From Deltaproteobacteria bacterium (GTDB lineage Bacteria; Desulfobacterota; Desulfobacteria; Desulfobacterales; B30-G6): a DNA stretch of 36,721 nt. The position numbers and the translations under genes were made by a program. Shown here one piece after another: positions 25,932 to 34,277 of this stretch; position 1 is the first letter of the stretch; each line of letters begins with the position of its first letter. Location of the stretch: positions 1 through 36,721 of the forward strand of contig JAJDNW010000108.1 of assembly GCA_022340465.1 (NCBI GenBank), written 5' to 3'. Below the pieces are notes generated by a model, which worked only from the letters and a program-made list of their open reading frames with translations, was not told where the DNA came from and searched no databases.

Positions 25932-26201
25932 GAGGGAAGTAGGGAGTAGGCAGCAGGGCGTAGGGAGGGTTTTTGCTTGTAGCAGACTTCTTACGCCACA
26001 CTCCCCACTGCTTACTGGTCTGTGAAACGTGAAACGTAAAACGTATGGCGCAAGGCATAAGGCGTGAGGCGTCTGACTTCTGGTTCCTGGCCTCTTGCGA
26101 GCCCCGCAGGGTAATATTATTCTTTGTGTCCTTCGTGGCTTGGAGGTTGGATTGCCCTTGCCCCCTGCTTCCGGCCTCCGACCGCTGACCTCCGATCTCC
26201 A
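25932..26201. repeat. Intergenic island of degenerate 7-nt tandem arrays
   Basis: The 325-nt gap holds three or four arrays with an exact 7-nt period and drifting sequence. Array 1 (25932-25966) has GAGGGAA, GTAGGGA, GTAGGCA, GCAGGGC, GTAGGGA. An inverted counterpart around 25991-26018 includes TTACGCC, ACACTCC, CCACTGC, TTACTGG. Array 2 (26022-26098) starts GTGAAAC, GTGAAAC, GTAAAAC and drifts through ATAAGGC and GTGAGGC. Array 3 (26153-26201) includes GCTTCCG, GCCTCCG, ACCTCCG. A CCACGAAGG/CACAAAG motif lies between arrays 2 and 3. No ORF with known family content is present. Confidence 0.7.
26121..26139. repeat. Dispersed intergenic motif, copy 2
   Basis: On the minus strand this reads CCACGAAGGACACAAAGA, matching the motif at 11168-11193 except for one inserted base and a few substitutions. 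It sits among the heptamer arrays. Confidence 0.45.
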
Positions 26202-26251
26202 ATTATAGCTCTTGCATGGGGCCCGGTGAAGATCTATCTTAAGGCATGGAT

Positions 26252-26662
26252 ATGCTGATTTTCAACGACCTGTTTCGCTGGGAGGGATTCGGCGGCAAAC
26301 TGCGGCTGGCGAGCGGGCAGTGTCTGCTCAGGATTTACGACCTCAGAAAAGGCGACACCGAAGGGGTTTCCCATCTCAAGCCGTACGTGGTTGTGGCCAC
26401 GGATCATGAAGCGAGCAAGATGTCGGTGAGAAGCTGCTGCAGCCACATTGCCACGATGGTGGCCGCCGAACACAACATTCCGCCGCAGCGCATGCAGTTC
26501 GTGGAGCATTACCCGGAGACGTTCTATGGCAGCAGGGACCAGCAACGGATTCCACGGAAGTTCGATGCGGTCGAGTTCGTCTGGGAAAAAAAGATGGCCC
26601 TTCATCCGAAATGGCGAGCGCTGGACGGCCCCCTGCTGGCCTTTTTAGAAGGGCAGTTCTAA
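26252..26662 (+). CDS. Hypothetical protein, 136 aa
   Basis: I do not recognise a family. The protein begins MLIFNDLFRWEGFGGKLRLA and contains CLLRIYDL, a VVVATDHEASKMSVRSCC segment and a C-terminal EFVWEKKMALHP. There is no signal peptide or membrane segment. The two adjacent cysteines near residue 60 (SCCSH) and several His residues may matter, but no defined metal motif is seen. Alternative starts are ATG 26246 and ATG 26252; AAGG at 26241-26244 is better spaced for 26252. Codon use resembles its neighbours, so it is probably a real gene. It converges with the TPR lipoprotein, with only 7 nt between stops. Confidence 0.7.
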   Translation: MLIFNDLFRWEGFGGKLRLASGQCLLRIYDLRKGDTEGVSHLKPYVVVATDHEASKMSVRSCCSHIATMVAAEHNIPPQRMQFVEHYPETFYGSRDQQRIPRKFDAVEFVWEKKMALHPKWRALDGPLLAFLEGQF

Positions 26663-26669
26663 AGGGCGT

Positions 26670-27602
26670 CTACTGACACAGGCTTGTCCGGATGTTTCCA
26701 TTCAGCCACCGGTTGACAAAGTGCTTTGTCACTGCCGTGTCCACCCCTGCTTCCCCGACGGACACTTCGAGCTTTTCCAGCGATTGCGTGACCTTTTCAC
26801 CGTCGCCCATGAGGGCGTAGATCTTGATGCTGCGCTGAAAACAGGCGCTCGCTGCGGCATGCTCCCCCCTTTTCTGATAGAGGGTTCCAAGGGCTGATAG
26901 ATCGTCGGCAATGCCGCTGTGAAATCCTGTTTTTCGATCCGCGTCCAGCGCTTTTCGATAATGGGCGATGCCTTCATCATACCGGCCGGTTTCCGCCATG
27001 ACGTTGCCCAGGGCATAGTGCAGGGCTCCGGTGGTGGCGTAGCTTTCCGGGTCGGCCGCCTCGAGCGCTTCCCCAAAAAGCCTTTCGGCCTCGGCCGTTT
27101 TCTGTTGTGCGGCCATCAGCATTCCCCTGCTTTTCAACAGGGAAACGGATGTTATGCCGTTGCGGTCCGCCGTTTCTTCCGCCGCCGCCAACGTTGCCTG
27201 CGCTTCGTGCTGCCGGTTTTCCCTGATCAGAAGCGCCGCTTTGTTGGCCATAACCTGCACGGCACCGCCGTCATCGCCGAGATCGCCATACAGGTCGTGG
27301 GACGCGTCAAAAAATAGCATCGCGCTTTCAGGGTCGCCTATTTTGGCGTAGACATTGCCGATGTTGTTGAGGCAGGCGGCAACACCCGGAACCTCGTCTA
27401 TGGCGGTGAAAAGCTCGTGGGCGCGCAGCAGGTGATCGAGGGCTTTGTGATAGCACCCCTGCTCGTACCACCCGATGCCCCTGCCGAGCTCATTGACGGC
27501 CGGTTCCGCCGGGTCGGGTCTGTCATGCGCGGCCTTGCCGCCGGCACAGGCGATCAGAGCGAAGAGAAACAGATAAGATAAAAAGATGCGGAATAGGCGC
27601 AT
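26670..27602 (-). CDS. TPR-repeat lipoprotein
   Basis: A 310-aa protein with a signal peptide (MRLFRIFLSYLFLFALIAC) and lipobox cysteine at C19, followed by tetratricopeptide repeats through most of its length. Examples are LGRGIGWYEQGCYHKALDHL, LNNIGNVYAKIGDPESAMLF, HYALGNVMAETGRYDEGIAH and LGTLYQKRGEHAAASACF. These suggest an outer-membrane or periplasmic scaffold protein; no enzymatic domain is visible. In-frame ATGs at 27635 and 27623 would give a longer N-terminus before the signal peptide; 27602 is chosen because the signal peptide then starts normally. It follows the amidohydrolase by 51 nt and may share its transcript. Confidence 0.78.
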   Translation of the reverse strand: MRLFRIFLSYLFLFALIACAGGKAAHDRPDPAEPAVNELGRGIGWYEQGCYHKALDHLLRAHELFTAIDEVPGVAACLNNIGNVYAKIGDPESAMLFFDASHDLYGDLGDDGGAVQVMANKAALLIRENRQHEAQATLAAAEETADRNGITSVSLLKSRGMLMAAQQKTAEAERLFGEALEAADPESYATTGALHYALGNVMAETGRYDEGIAHYRKALDADRKTGFHSGIADDLSALGTLYQKRGEHAAASACFQRSIKIYALMGDGEKVTQSLEKLEVSVGEAGVDTAVTKHFVNRWLNGNIRTSLCQ

Positions 27603-27653
27603 GGTGTCTGCTGTTTGATACATACGGTTCAACATTGAGATTAATTCATACCG

Positions 27654-29180
27654 TTATTGTTTGGTTATGTCAAAAACCACCTGGCCGCCGATGATGGTCA
27701 TTTCGACGCCGATCTCCTTAATCCTGTCCGGTGGCGCTTCGGTCGGGTCTTGGGAAACAATGGTGAAGTCCGCCAATTTACCGGTTTCGATGGACCCCTT
27801 GTCCTTTTCCTCGAACCCGAGACGGGCGTTGTCGATGGTGTACAGCTGGATGGCCCTTTCCGCATCCAGGCGCTCTTCGGGAAGCGAGTGATTGACGGCA
27901 CAGTGGATGCTGTAGACAGGATTCATGGGGGTGACGTAGCTGTCCGACCCGCCGCCCACCGGCACGCCTGCGTCAATAAGGGATTTGAGCGGGTCGGAGC
28001 GCAGGGCTCTTTGGCGGCCCAAGAGGTTGTCCAGGCGCCGGTGTCCGCCGAAGTGATAATTGAAAGGCGGTTGAATTCCCAGGTGGATGCCCAGCTTCAC
28101 CGCTTTTTTCACCAGGGTGTCGTCGTATATCTCGAAATGTTCGATGCGGTGACGGTGGTTCCGGTCCGGCCATTTTTCCAGCGCCTTTTCGTAGGCGCCA
28201 AGGGCCTGGGCCGCGGCGCGGTCACCAACAGCGTGCATGGCAATCTGCAGACCGGCACGGTGCGCCTTTTCTACGAAGGCGTCGATTCCTTCCTGGGGGT
28301 AATAGAGGATGCCGTGATTGTCCGGCTGGTCGGTGTAGGGCTCCAGCATCGCGGCGGTGTGCGGTCCGAAATCGCCGTCCAAAAGAATACATCCGCCGAT
28401 GCGCTGCAGCCCGAAACGGTGGACGGCATCGACATCGAGGGTCTGATACCACGGGACGATCCGCAATGCCAGACCGGGGGCCAGGTCTACCAGGGAGGCG
28501 ACACTCGGATCGTCGGGCGCGTTCCTGCCTTCCAGGGCGTGGACCGTTGTGAGGCCCACCTCCAGCGCCAGGTCCGCGGCCTTTTTCTGGAATACGTCGA
28601 GGCCTGTTTTTTCGACGAACCTGGATCGCATCCGTTCCACGGCAATTTCATGGGCACGGCCCCGCAAGCAGCCGTCAGCATAAAATTCCAGGGCATTGTC
28701 GGGCAGGTCGAGCATGTCGAGGCCCATGGAGTTGACCAGCGAGTTGTGGCCGGTGGCGCCCACGATGAAAACCGGGTGCTCCGGAGCGGCACGATCGAGA
28801 TCCCGGATGCCCGGCAGGCGCCCTGCCGCCAGCCGGTAGTGATTGATGCCCATACCGAATAAAAGTTCGCCGCGCGCTTCTTCGACGGCTGCCTCCCTCA
28901 GGGTGTCCTGGACGTCGGCGGCGGAGCCGGCGCGGGAAAAATCGAGGGCCATGGCTTTTATGCCGGTGCCGGTAAAATGGAGGTGGCTGTCGATCAGTCC
29001 CGGCAGAACGGTTTTGCCGCGCAGATCGATCACCCTGGCATCCGCATCGAAAGCGTCGATTTCGTCCGAGGCACCCACGGCGTGAATGTGTCCAGCGCGC
29101 ACGGCAACCGCCCGGGCACGGGGCTGCTTCGGGTTCATCGTGATGATGTTGGCGTTGGTCAGTACGAGGCTGTCGTTCAT
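27654..29180 (-). CDS. YtcJ-like metal-dependent amidohydrolase (amidohydrolase 3 family)
   Basis: A 508-aa protein of the amidohydrolase superfamily. The N-terminal composite domain starts LVLTNANIITMNP. PGLIDSHLHF carries the first metal-binding HxH (H66, H68), and later HAVGDRAA, HRIEHFEIYDD and GVPVGGGSDSYV supply the remaining conserved His and Asp residues. The C-terminus closes with GSIETGKLADFTIVSQDP, typical of family PF07969. Substrates of this group are mostly unknown; members hydrolyse amide, formamide or cyclic C-N bonds. ATG 29180 is chosen; an upstream start at 29234 would add 18 unrelated residues. It is probably cytoplasmic. Confidence 0.88.
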   Translation of the reverse strand: MNDSLVLTNANIITMNPKQPRARAVAVRAGHIHAVGASDEIDAFDADARVIDLRGKTVLPGLIDSHLHFTGTGIKAMALDFSRAGSAADVQDTLREAAVEEARGELLFGMGINHYRLAAGRLPGIRDLDRAAPEHPVFIVGATGHNSLVNSMGLDMLDLPDNALEFYADGCLRGRAHEIAVERMRSRFVEKTGLDVFQKKAADLALEVGLTTVHALEGRNAPDDPSVASLVDLAPGLALRIVPWYQTLDVDAVHRFGLQRIGGCILLDGDFGPHTAAMLEPYTDQPDNHGILYYPQEGIDAFVEKAHRAGLQIAMHAVGDRAAAQALGAYEKALEKWPDRNHRHRIEHFEIYDDTLVKKAVKLGIHLGIQPPFNYHFGGHRRLDNLLGRQRALRSDPLKSLIDAGVPVGGGSDSYVTPMNPVYSIHCAVNHSLPEERLDAERAIQLYTIDNARLGFEEKDKGSIETGKLADFTIVSQDPTEAPPDRIKEIGVEMTIIGGQVVFDITKQ

Positions 29181-29292
29181 CGCGGCTTTTTCTCTAAGGT
29201 TTAGATCGGTTCGATTTTTGTGCGGCAAAGCCACAGGCCATGCGAGACAGTATGGCTTTTTTTAGCCGATATTTCCAGTGTAATATTTGTAT

Positions 29293-29369
29293 CTTGGGGA
29301 CGTTCATAAATATATAAATACCTTCATCCCTAAGAATAGTTATTTATATATTTATGAACGTCCCTCAAG
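29293..29369. repeat. Long perfect AT-rich palindrome (bulged 28-bp stem)
   Basis: The left arm 29297-29320 (starting GGGACGTTCATAAATA) and right arm 29341-29364 (ending TATGAACGTCCC) are perfectly complementary over 24 bp. CTTG (29293-29296) pairs with CAAG (29366-29369) beyond a single bulged T. The loop is 20 nt. It lies in the 314-nt gap between two divergent gene starts (29180 and 29495), so it is not a terminator. The length and perfection suggest a REP/MITE-like mobile or recently copied element. The rest of the gap is AT-rich with no named feature. Confidence 0.8.
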
Positions 29370-29494
29370 CTTAAAAATCAAGCCCGAACCAGGCATTTCA
29401 AATTTTTCCGACGGTTTTTGTTGCCAAAACCGGGAAAATAGGTCAAACAGGACGCGTTGAACCGCATAAACCGGATGAAAAAGGAGTGAAAAAA

Positions 29495-31189
29495 ATGATC
29501 CTGAACCCCAAGGAAAACCAATACGAGTACCTGGATGAAAAATCGCGGTCCATTATGTTGAAAACCATCGCCTTTTTCGAGAACAAGGGTAAACAGAAGC
29601 TCAAGGAGGACTATCACGGCAAGGTGTGGTATGCGGATTTCATCGAGTTTGTAAAAAAGGAAAAGATTTTCGCTACCCTGCTGACGCCTTCGGCCTACGG
29701 CAAGGAGGGCTGCCGCTGGGACACCCACAGGAACTGTGCATTCAACGAAATTTTAGGGTTTTACGGCCTGCCGTACTGGTACACCTGGCAGGTGACCATC
29801 CTTGGCCTGGGACCCATCTGGATGGGCAACAATGAGGCGGTGAAAACCAAAACGGCGCAGCTTCTGGAAGAGGGCGGCATCTTTGCTTTCGGGTTGTCGG
29901 AAAAAACCCACGGCGCCGATCTGTATTCGAGTGAAATGGCCTTGACGCCCCTGGGGGATGGCAAATACGTGGCCGACGGTGGCAAGTACTATATCGGCAA
30001 CGCCAATGAAGCCGCCCTGGTGTCGACTTTCGGAAAGGACACGGAAACCGATGAGTATGTGTTCTTCGTGGCGGATCCCCGGCACCAAAACTACGATCTG
30101 GTAAAAAACGTGGTCAGTTCCCAGAACTATGTGGCCGAATACGCCCTGCAGGGATACCCCATCACCGAGGCGGACATTCTCACCAAGGGCCGGGACGCGT
30201 GGGATTCCTCCCTCAACACCATCAACGTGGGCAAATACAACCTGGGTTGGGCTTCCATCGGCATCTGCACGCATGCTTTTTACGAAGCCATCACCCACGC
30301 CACCAACCGGATACTGTACAAAAAGCGCGTCACCGAATTTCCGCACATTCGCCAGCTGTTCGTGGACGCCTACACGCGCCTTGCGGCCATGAAGCTGTTT
30401 GCCCTGAGGAACGCCGATTACATCCGGGCGGCGTCGGCCGAGGACCGGCGTTATCTTTTGTATACGCCCATGACCAAGATGAAGGTCACCACCCAGGGGG
30501 AGGAGGTGATCAACCTCCTGTGGGACGTTATCGCCGCCAAGGGGTTCGAAAAGGACATGTTTTTTGAGATGGCGGCGCAGGACATCCGGGCGCTTCCCAA
30601 GCTGGAAGGCACGGTGCACGTCAACATGGCCCTGATCATCAAATTCATGGCCAACTACTTTTTCAACCCGGGTGAGTTCCCGGAAATCGGCCGGCGCGGC
30701 GGCACCGAGGACGACACCTTCCTTTTCAATCAGGGGCCGACGCGCGGTTTGGGCAAGATCCAATTTCACGATTTCAACATCGCCTACAACAGCATCGATC
30801 TGCCCAACCTGGCGGTGTTCAAGGAGCAGATAGAACTCTTGAAGGAGTTTCTGATGACCGCGCCCCCGGGAAAGGAGCAGCAGGGCGACATCGATTTTCT
30901 GCTGATTTTAGGGGAACTTTTCACTCTCGTGGCCTATGGGCAGCTGATCATCGAGAACGCGAAGATTTACAAGGTGGAAGATGAATTCCTGGACCAGATC
31001 TTCGATTTCATGACCCGTGATTTTTCCAAGTTCGCTTTGCAGCTCTACTCCAAAACCAGCAGCACGGAGGCCCAGATGGCCATCTGCATGCGTATGCTCA
31101 AGAAACCCGTGCAGGACCCTGTGCGCTTCGGGCGCATTTGGGATACCTATGTGGCACCGCTCGCCGGCGCCTATGAAATGAACAAATAA
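29495..31189 (+). CDS. Acyl-CoA dehydrogenase family protein (second, divergent)
   Basis: A 564-aa flavoprotein of the acyl-CoA dehydrogenase superfamily. FGLSEKTHGADLYSS corresponds to the usual TEPxAGSD flavin/substrate loop, and LEGTVHVN aligns with YEGTxxIQ, placing the likely catalytic glutamate at E371. The C-terminal ~150 residues are extra compared with typical 380-aa enzymes. It is only distantly similar to the dehydrogenase at 617. ATG 29495 has AAGGAG (29481-29486) at good spacing; a GTG at 29486 is less likely. The phospholipase-like gene follows after 20 nt, so the two may be co-transcribed. The acyl substrate cannot be told from sequence. Confidence 0.85.
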   Translation: MILNPKENQYEYLDEKSRSIMLKTIAFFENKGKQKLKEDYHGKVWYADFIEFVKKEKIFATLLTPSAYGKEGCRWDTHRNCAFNEILGFYGLPYWYTWQVTILGLGPIWMGNNEAVKTKTAQLLEEGGIFAFGLSEKTHGADLYSSEMALTPLGDGKYVADGGKYYIGNANEAALVSTFGKDTETDEYVFFVADPRHQNYDLVKNVVSSQNYVAEYALQGYPITEADILTKGRDAWDSSLNTINVGKYNLGWASIGICTHAFYEAITHATNRILYKKRVTEFPHIRQLFVDAYTRLAAMKLFALRNADYIRAASAEDRRYLLYTPMTKMKVTTQGEEVINLLWDVIAAKGFEKDMFFEMAAQDIRALPKLEGTVHVNMALIIKFMANYFFNPGEFPEIGRRGGTEDDTFLFNQGPTRGLGKIQFHDFNIAYNSIDLPNLAVFKEQIELLKEFLMTAPPGKEQQGDIDFLLILGELFTLVAYGQLIIENAKIYKVEDEFLDQIFDFMTRDFSKFALQLYSKTSSTEAQMAICMRMLKKPVQDPVRFGRIWDTYVAPLAGAYEMNK

Positions 31190-31209
31190 ACCCGTGGAAA
31201 TTTATTTGT

Positions 31210-32118
31210 ATGCCTTATGAAAACACCCACCTGTATCTAGCCGACAAGGTGAAGCGGAAGCTCGGCGGGAGGGCGCTCAACGCCGCCCTGGATGCGCATT
31301 TGGCATATTTCCAGCTGGGATCCATCTTCCCGGACACGCTGTTTTACAGTAAGGAGGAGGAGATCAACCGGGTGGCGTACAAGCTTCACGGGGACGACGG
31401 CCAGCCCACCAGCCGATTCGTTTTCGATGTGCTGGATGTTGCGCGCGATTCAAACAGCCAACGCGATTTCGCTTTCATTGCCGGATACCTGACGCACTGC
31501 GCCGCCGACATCACCTTTCACCCGCTGGTTTTCTACATGTCGGGCTACAAACCGAATGCCGGCAAGACGCGAAAGCAGAAGGCCTCCTATCTGCACTGGA
31601 AGTACGAGACCCTGATCGACAGCCGCCTGAACGATGTCTTCCGTTTCGAGAAATGCATCCAGCCGCGCCTGATTCACAACCTGATTGCACCGGAGGTCCT
31701 GGGGGTCGAGGCGGAAACGCTCGAGGCGGCCCTGAAGAAGCAAAAGCGCTATTTCAGCAAAATCGGAAGCCGGTTTTACTATCACGCTTTTCGCGTGATG
31801 GGGGCCCTGGGATGCGTGCCGCCGGAATCGGTGGCCGGCTTCTACCACAGCTTGAACACCGGTGACATTTCGCTGCCGGAGCGCATTCACTACCGCGACG
31901 TTCTGTCGGGGGAAAATTTGGAGACGTCTCTGGAGAGCCTAGTAGAAAGATGCGTGAACCTGGGGGTGCGCCTGGTGACGGCCGCCCATGAGTACCTTAC
32001 GGGCGGCATCGACCGGGCGGCTTGTGAGGTCGTGATCGCCGGTGAAAGCCTGCACACGGGTAAGCTGGGAAAAACGATGCAGGATATTCGCTATGCTGCG
32101 CCGATCGACACCCATTAG
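31210..32118 (+). CDS. Zinc-dependent phospholipase C-like protein
   Basis: A 302-aa protein of the Zn_dep_PLPC family (PF00882). Likely metal ligands are H6 near the start, D42 in GSIFPDTLFY, H60, and the H96/D100/H104 cluster in GYLTHCAADITFHPLVFY. No signal peptide is seen, so it is probably cytoplasmic, unlike the secreted clostridial toxin-type enzymes. Bacterial members without a secretion signal are of unknown function. The start has a weak Shine-Dalgarno sequence. It follows the acyl-CoA dehydrogenase by 20 nt, which hints at a lipid-related role, but that is inference. Confidence 0.8.
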   Translation: MPYENTHLYLADKVKRKLGGRALNAALDAHLAYFQLGSIFPDTLFYSKEEEINRVAYKLHGDDGQPTSRFVFDVLDVARDSNSQRDFAFIAGYLTHCAADITFHPLVFYMSGYKPNAGKTRKQKASYLHWKYETLIDSRLNDVFRFEKCIQPRLIHNLIAPEVLGVEAETLEAALKKQKRYFSKIGSRFYYHAFRVMGALGCVPPESVAGFYHSLNTGDISLPERIHYRDVLSGENLETSLESLVERCVNLGVRLVTAAHEYLTGGIDRAACEVVIAGESLHTGKLGKTMQDIRYAAPIDTH

Positions 32119-32174
32119 ACAGGATGCCTCCGGGAACGGGCAAGGTCGTGCAACATGGGGGGGAGGTCAGGCCG

Positions 32175-32345
32175 CTATACGGTGAGGCCGATGTCGAACA
32201 CCCGGTGGCAGGCCGGGCAGATAAAGAGCCATTTGGTTTCATTCCCGTCTTTTTCGAACATGGAGTGAAAGCCGTCACGGTACCGGCACGCGGGACATTC
32301 CTTGAAATTTTTTTTCATTTCGATTTTCGTCACTTCATAATCCAC
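32175..32345 (-). CDS. Small zinc-ribbon protein, 56 aa
   Basis: A short ORF starting with GTG at 32345 behind a strong GGAGG (32352-32356) with a 6-nt spacer. The product has two CxxC knuckles, ECPAC and ICPAC, about 22 residues apart, and ends FDIGLTV, so it is probably a zinc-ribbon protein. An internal ATG at 32318 would give 47 aa and still keep both knuckles. It lies 20 nt downstream of the MazG-like gene on the same strand, so the two are probably one transcript. No family name can be given; small zinc ribbons are often nucleic-acid binding. Confidence 0.7.
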   Translation of the reverse strand: MDYEVTKIEMKKNFKECPACRYRDGFHSMFEKDGNETKWLFICPACHRVFDIGLTV

Positions 32346-32365
32346 GAGTATCCTCCGCCTGCGGT

Positions 32366-32716
32366 TCAGCGCTGCCGGCTGCCGGTCAGTTTGGGGTTGT
32401 TCCAGTGCCGCCGCCGGTCCCTGACACGCTTTTTTTCGAGGTTCTTTTCGACGGCCCTGGTGAGGTCGATACCGGTCTGATTGGCAATGCAGACGGCCAC
32501 GAACAGAACGTCGGCCAGCTCATCCGCCAGATCCGGGTCCGCGTCTCTCTTTTTGAAGCTCTGGTCGCCGTACGTCCGGGTCATGATCCTGGACACCTCG
32601 CCCACCTCCTCCATGAGAATGCCCAGGTTGGTCAGCTCCGAAAAGTACCGCACGCCATAGGTTTTGACCCACTCGTCCACCTTCCGCTGGTATTCCTGAA
32701 TGCTCATCTGCGACAT
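32366..32716 (-). CDS. MazG-like nucleotide pyrophosphohydrolase
   Basis: A 116-aa all-alpha NTP pyrophosphohydrolase-like protein. The metal-binding pattern LMEEVGEVSRIM (ExxE) is followed by LADELADVLFVAVCIANQTGIDL (ExxD), and the C-terminus is Arg/Lys-rich. The single-domain size fits the MazG/RS21-C6-type house-cleaning enzymes that hydrolyse non-canonical (d)NTPs. AAGGAA precedes the ATG. It is upstream of the zinc-ribbon gene and downstream of the saccharopine dehydrogenase-like gene on the minus strand. Confidence 0.85.
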   Translation of the reverse strand: MSQMSIQEYQRKVDEWVKTYGVRYFSELTNLGILMEEVGEVSRIMTRTYGDQSFKKRDADPDLADELADVLFVAVCIANQTGIDLTRAVEKNLEKKRVRDRRRHWNNPKLTGSRQR

Positions 32717-32831
32717 GGTCGTTTTTCCTTGAACCCTATCATCGGAATCGGGGGGGTTGATCGTTCAGTTGCCGGGTCACCCTCAACGTTGCGGTCAATG
32801 CGATCGGCGCGAGGTTCGGGCCGGTTTCCGG

Positions 32832-34058
32832 CTAGTAGCGTCTGGTTTCCACAATTTCATCGATGGTGACACCCATTCCGGCCAGCTCCCGGAAGCAGTA
32901 GGCCCGTTGTTCGGCTTCCAGTTGTTCGGGGGAGAACAGGCCTTTTTCCGTTAACACGTCGTTGACCATCATTTTGGCGAAGACCGCGGCGCACTGGCCG
33001 GTTGAGTATGATTCGTGGCTGAGCTGGGAGGCTTCAAAGGCTTCCACCAGCCCCGGCGCGCACAGGTAGCTGTCGATGCAGACGTCCCGACCGTCCTTTT
33101 TCCCCTGGACGCGCACGAGAAAGGCGCCTTCCTCCATTTCCAGACCCTGGTCGATGATGGCTTTTATCTCCTCGGGGTACTTGGGCGCCGGCGGGGTCAG
33201 CTTGAGCACCAGGTCCATGGGCACGACCGGCACCCCCTTCACCTTCACGGGTTCCAGGCCGAGCAAACCCATCCTGTAAAGGTTTTCGGACAGGTCCACG
33301 GACGGGCCCCCGTATTTGAACTCGACATGCTTGACGCCCTTCAGCACCTTGTCCTTCAACAGGCCCATGGTGACGGGCTCGTCGTGCTCGTGGTCCACCA
33401 TGCGGACGGGCCTGGGGACCCCCTTGAAAGTCATCATTTCCGGCCGGCTGAAAGGTTCGTCGGTGATAATGTCGCCGTTTTCGCACCGGAAGGTGACATA
33501 ACCCATGTCGCCCAGGGCCACCTCCGGCGACCACCAGAACGGGGTGAAGCGGTTGGTCCAGACCCCGTCGTAGACATAGATGCCGATTTTGTCGCAGGCA
33601 TCCATCCGGTCCACCGATTCCCGGGCCATGATATTGGCCATACCCGGCGTGGAGCCGGCGCCGACCAGGGCGGTCAGGCCCTTTTCCTTAAAGCGGTCGT
33701 TCCATTCGGTGAAGATCAGTTTGTAGCTTTCCACGAAGCCGATCTCCTCGATGATCGGGCCGGCCAGGTCCATGTAGGCGGCATTTACGGCCAGGGCGGC
33801 TTCCATGACGATCAGGTCGTACTCCAGGGGGAGTCCGTTGATAATGATGTCGCATCCCCGGGCCGCTTCGATCACGTTCTCCACCCGGCCGGCATCCAGC
33901 TCGAGGGCGGTGGCCTTCTCCAGTGTTTTGCCCAGTTCTTCGGCGGCTTTGCGGTCGTAGTCCGCGCAGATGATGGCGCCGACATTCTCATCGTCGTTCA
34001 GCCGCTTGGCGATGGTGCTCCCCTGAGCGCCCACGCCGGCAATGATCACTTTCTTCAT
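32832..34058 (-). CDS. Saccharopine dehydrogenase-like oxidoreductase
   Basis: A 408-aa NAD(P)-binding protein that begins MKKVIIAGVGAQGSTIAKRL, a Rossmann motif, followed by the DADPx-like ICADYDRKAAEEL segment and INGLPLEYDLIVMEAAL. The later GAGSTPGMANIMAR loop and C-terminal catalytic domain match the Sacchrp_dh_NADP superfamily. Relatives include lysine 6-dehydrogenase and carboxynorspermidine dehydrogenase; the exact substrate is not clear. ATG 34058 is chosen because AGGAGA lies 8 nt upstream; a further 34 residues to 34160 are not family-like. A near-consensus promoter lies at 34197-34225. Confidence 0.85.
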   Translation of the reverse strand: MKKVIIAGVGAQGSTIAKRLNDDENVGAIICADYDRKAAEELGKTLEKATALELDAGRVENVIEAARGCDIIINGLPLEYDLIVMEAALAVNAAYMDLAGPIIEEIGFVESYKLIFTEWNDRFKEKGLTALVGAGSTPGMANIMARESVDRMDACDKIGIYVYDGVWTNRFTPFWWSPEVALGDMGYVTFRCENGDIITDEPFSRPEMMTFKGVPRPVRMVDHEHDEPVTMGLLKDKVLKGVKHVEFKYGGPSVDLSENLYRMGLLGLEPVKVKGVPVVPMDLVLKLTPPAPKYPEEIKAIIDQGLEMEEGAFLVRVQGKKDGRDVCIDSYLCAPGLVEAFEASQLSHESYSTGQCAAVFAKMMVNDVLTEKGLFSPEQLEAEQRAYCFRELAGMGVTIDEIVETRRY

Positions 34059-34196
34059 TCGAACATCTCCTCTATAGCGCTGCAGGGATTTCCTGCAGCC
34101 TTTTGGCCGGCGGCAATAGCCCGGAGCTGCCTCCGCCGGGAATAAATTCGTCCACGACATTCGCGATATTAACTTAAGAAATATTGGAATTCGTTA

Positions 34197-34225
34197 ATTA
34201 TTAATCAATTTTAAACGAAAGTCAA
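34197..34225 (-). promoter_or_regulatory. Sigma70-type promoter of the saccharopine dehydrogenase-like gene
   Basis: On the minus strand TTGACT (34225-34220), a 17-nt spacer, then AATAAT (34202-34197). The surrounding sequence is strongly AT-rich. It would give a 5' UTR of about 130 nt and lets the gene be expressed independently of lpdA upstream. Confidence 0.65.
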
Positions 34226-34277
34226 CATTGATGCGCGATTATTATAAAAATGGCGTATAGGAATATTCCACTGGATC

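Noticed and set aside
25932-26201. CRISPR array
   Set aside because: Units are 7 nt, contiguous and drifting, with no spacers of constant length and no cas genes.
29297-29364. The long palindrome as a bidirectional terminator
   Set aside because: Both flanking genes start from this gap and read away from it, so there is no transcript to end here; the stem is also AT-rich without U-tract logic.
32405-32869. A plus-strand frame across the MazG-like gene
   Set aside because: It is antisense to a well-supported gene and has no recognisable domain or ribosome binding site.
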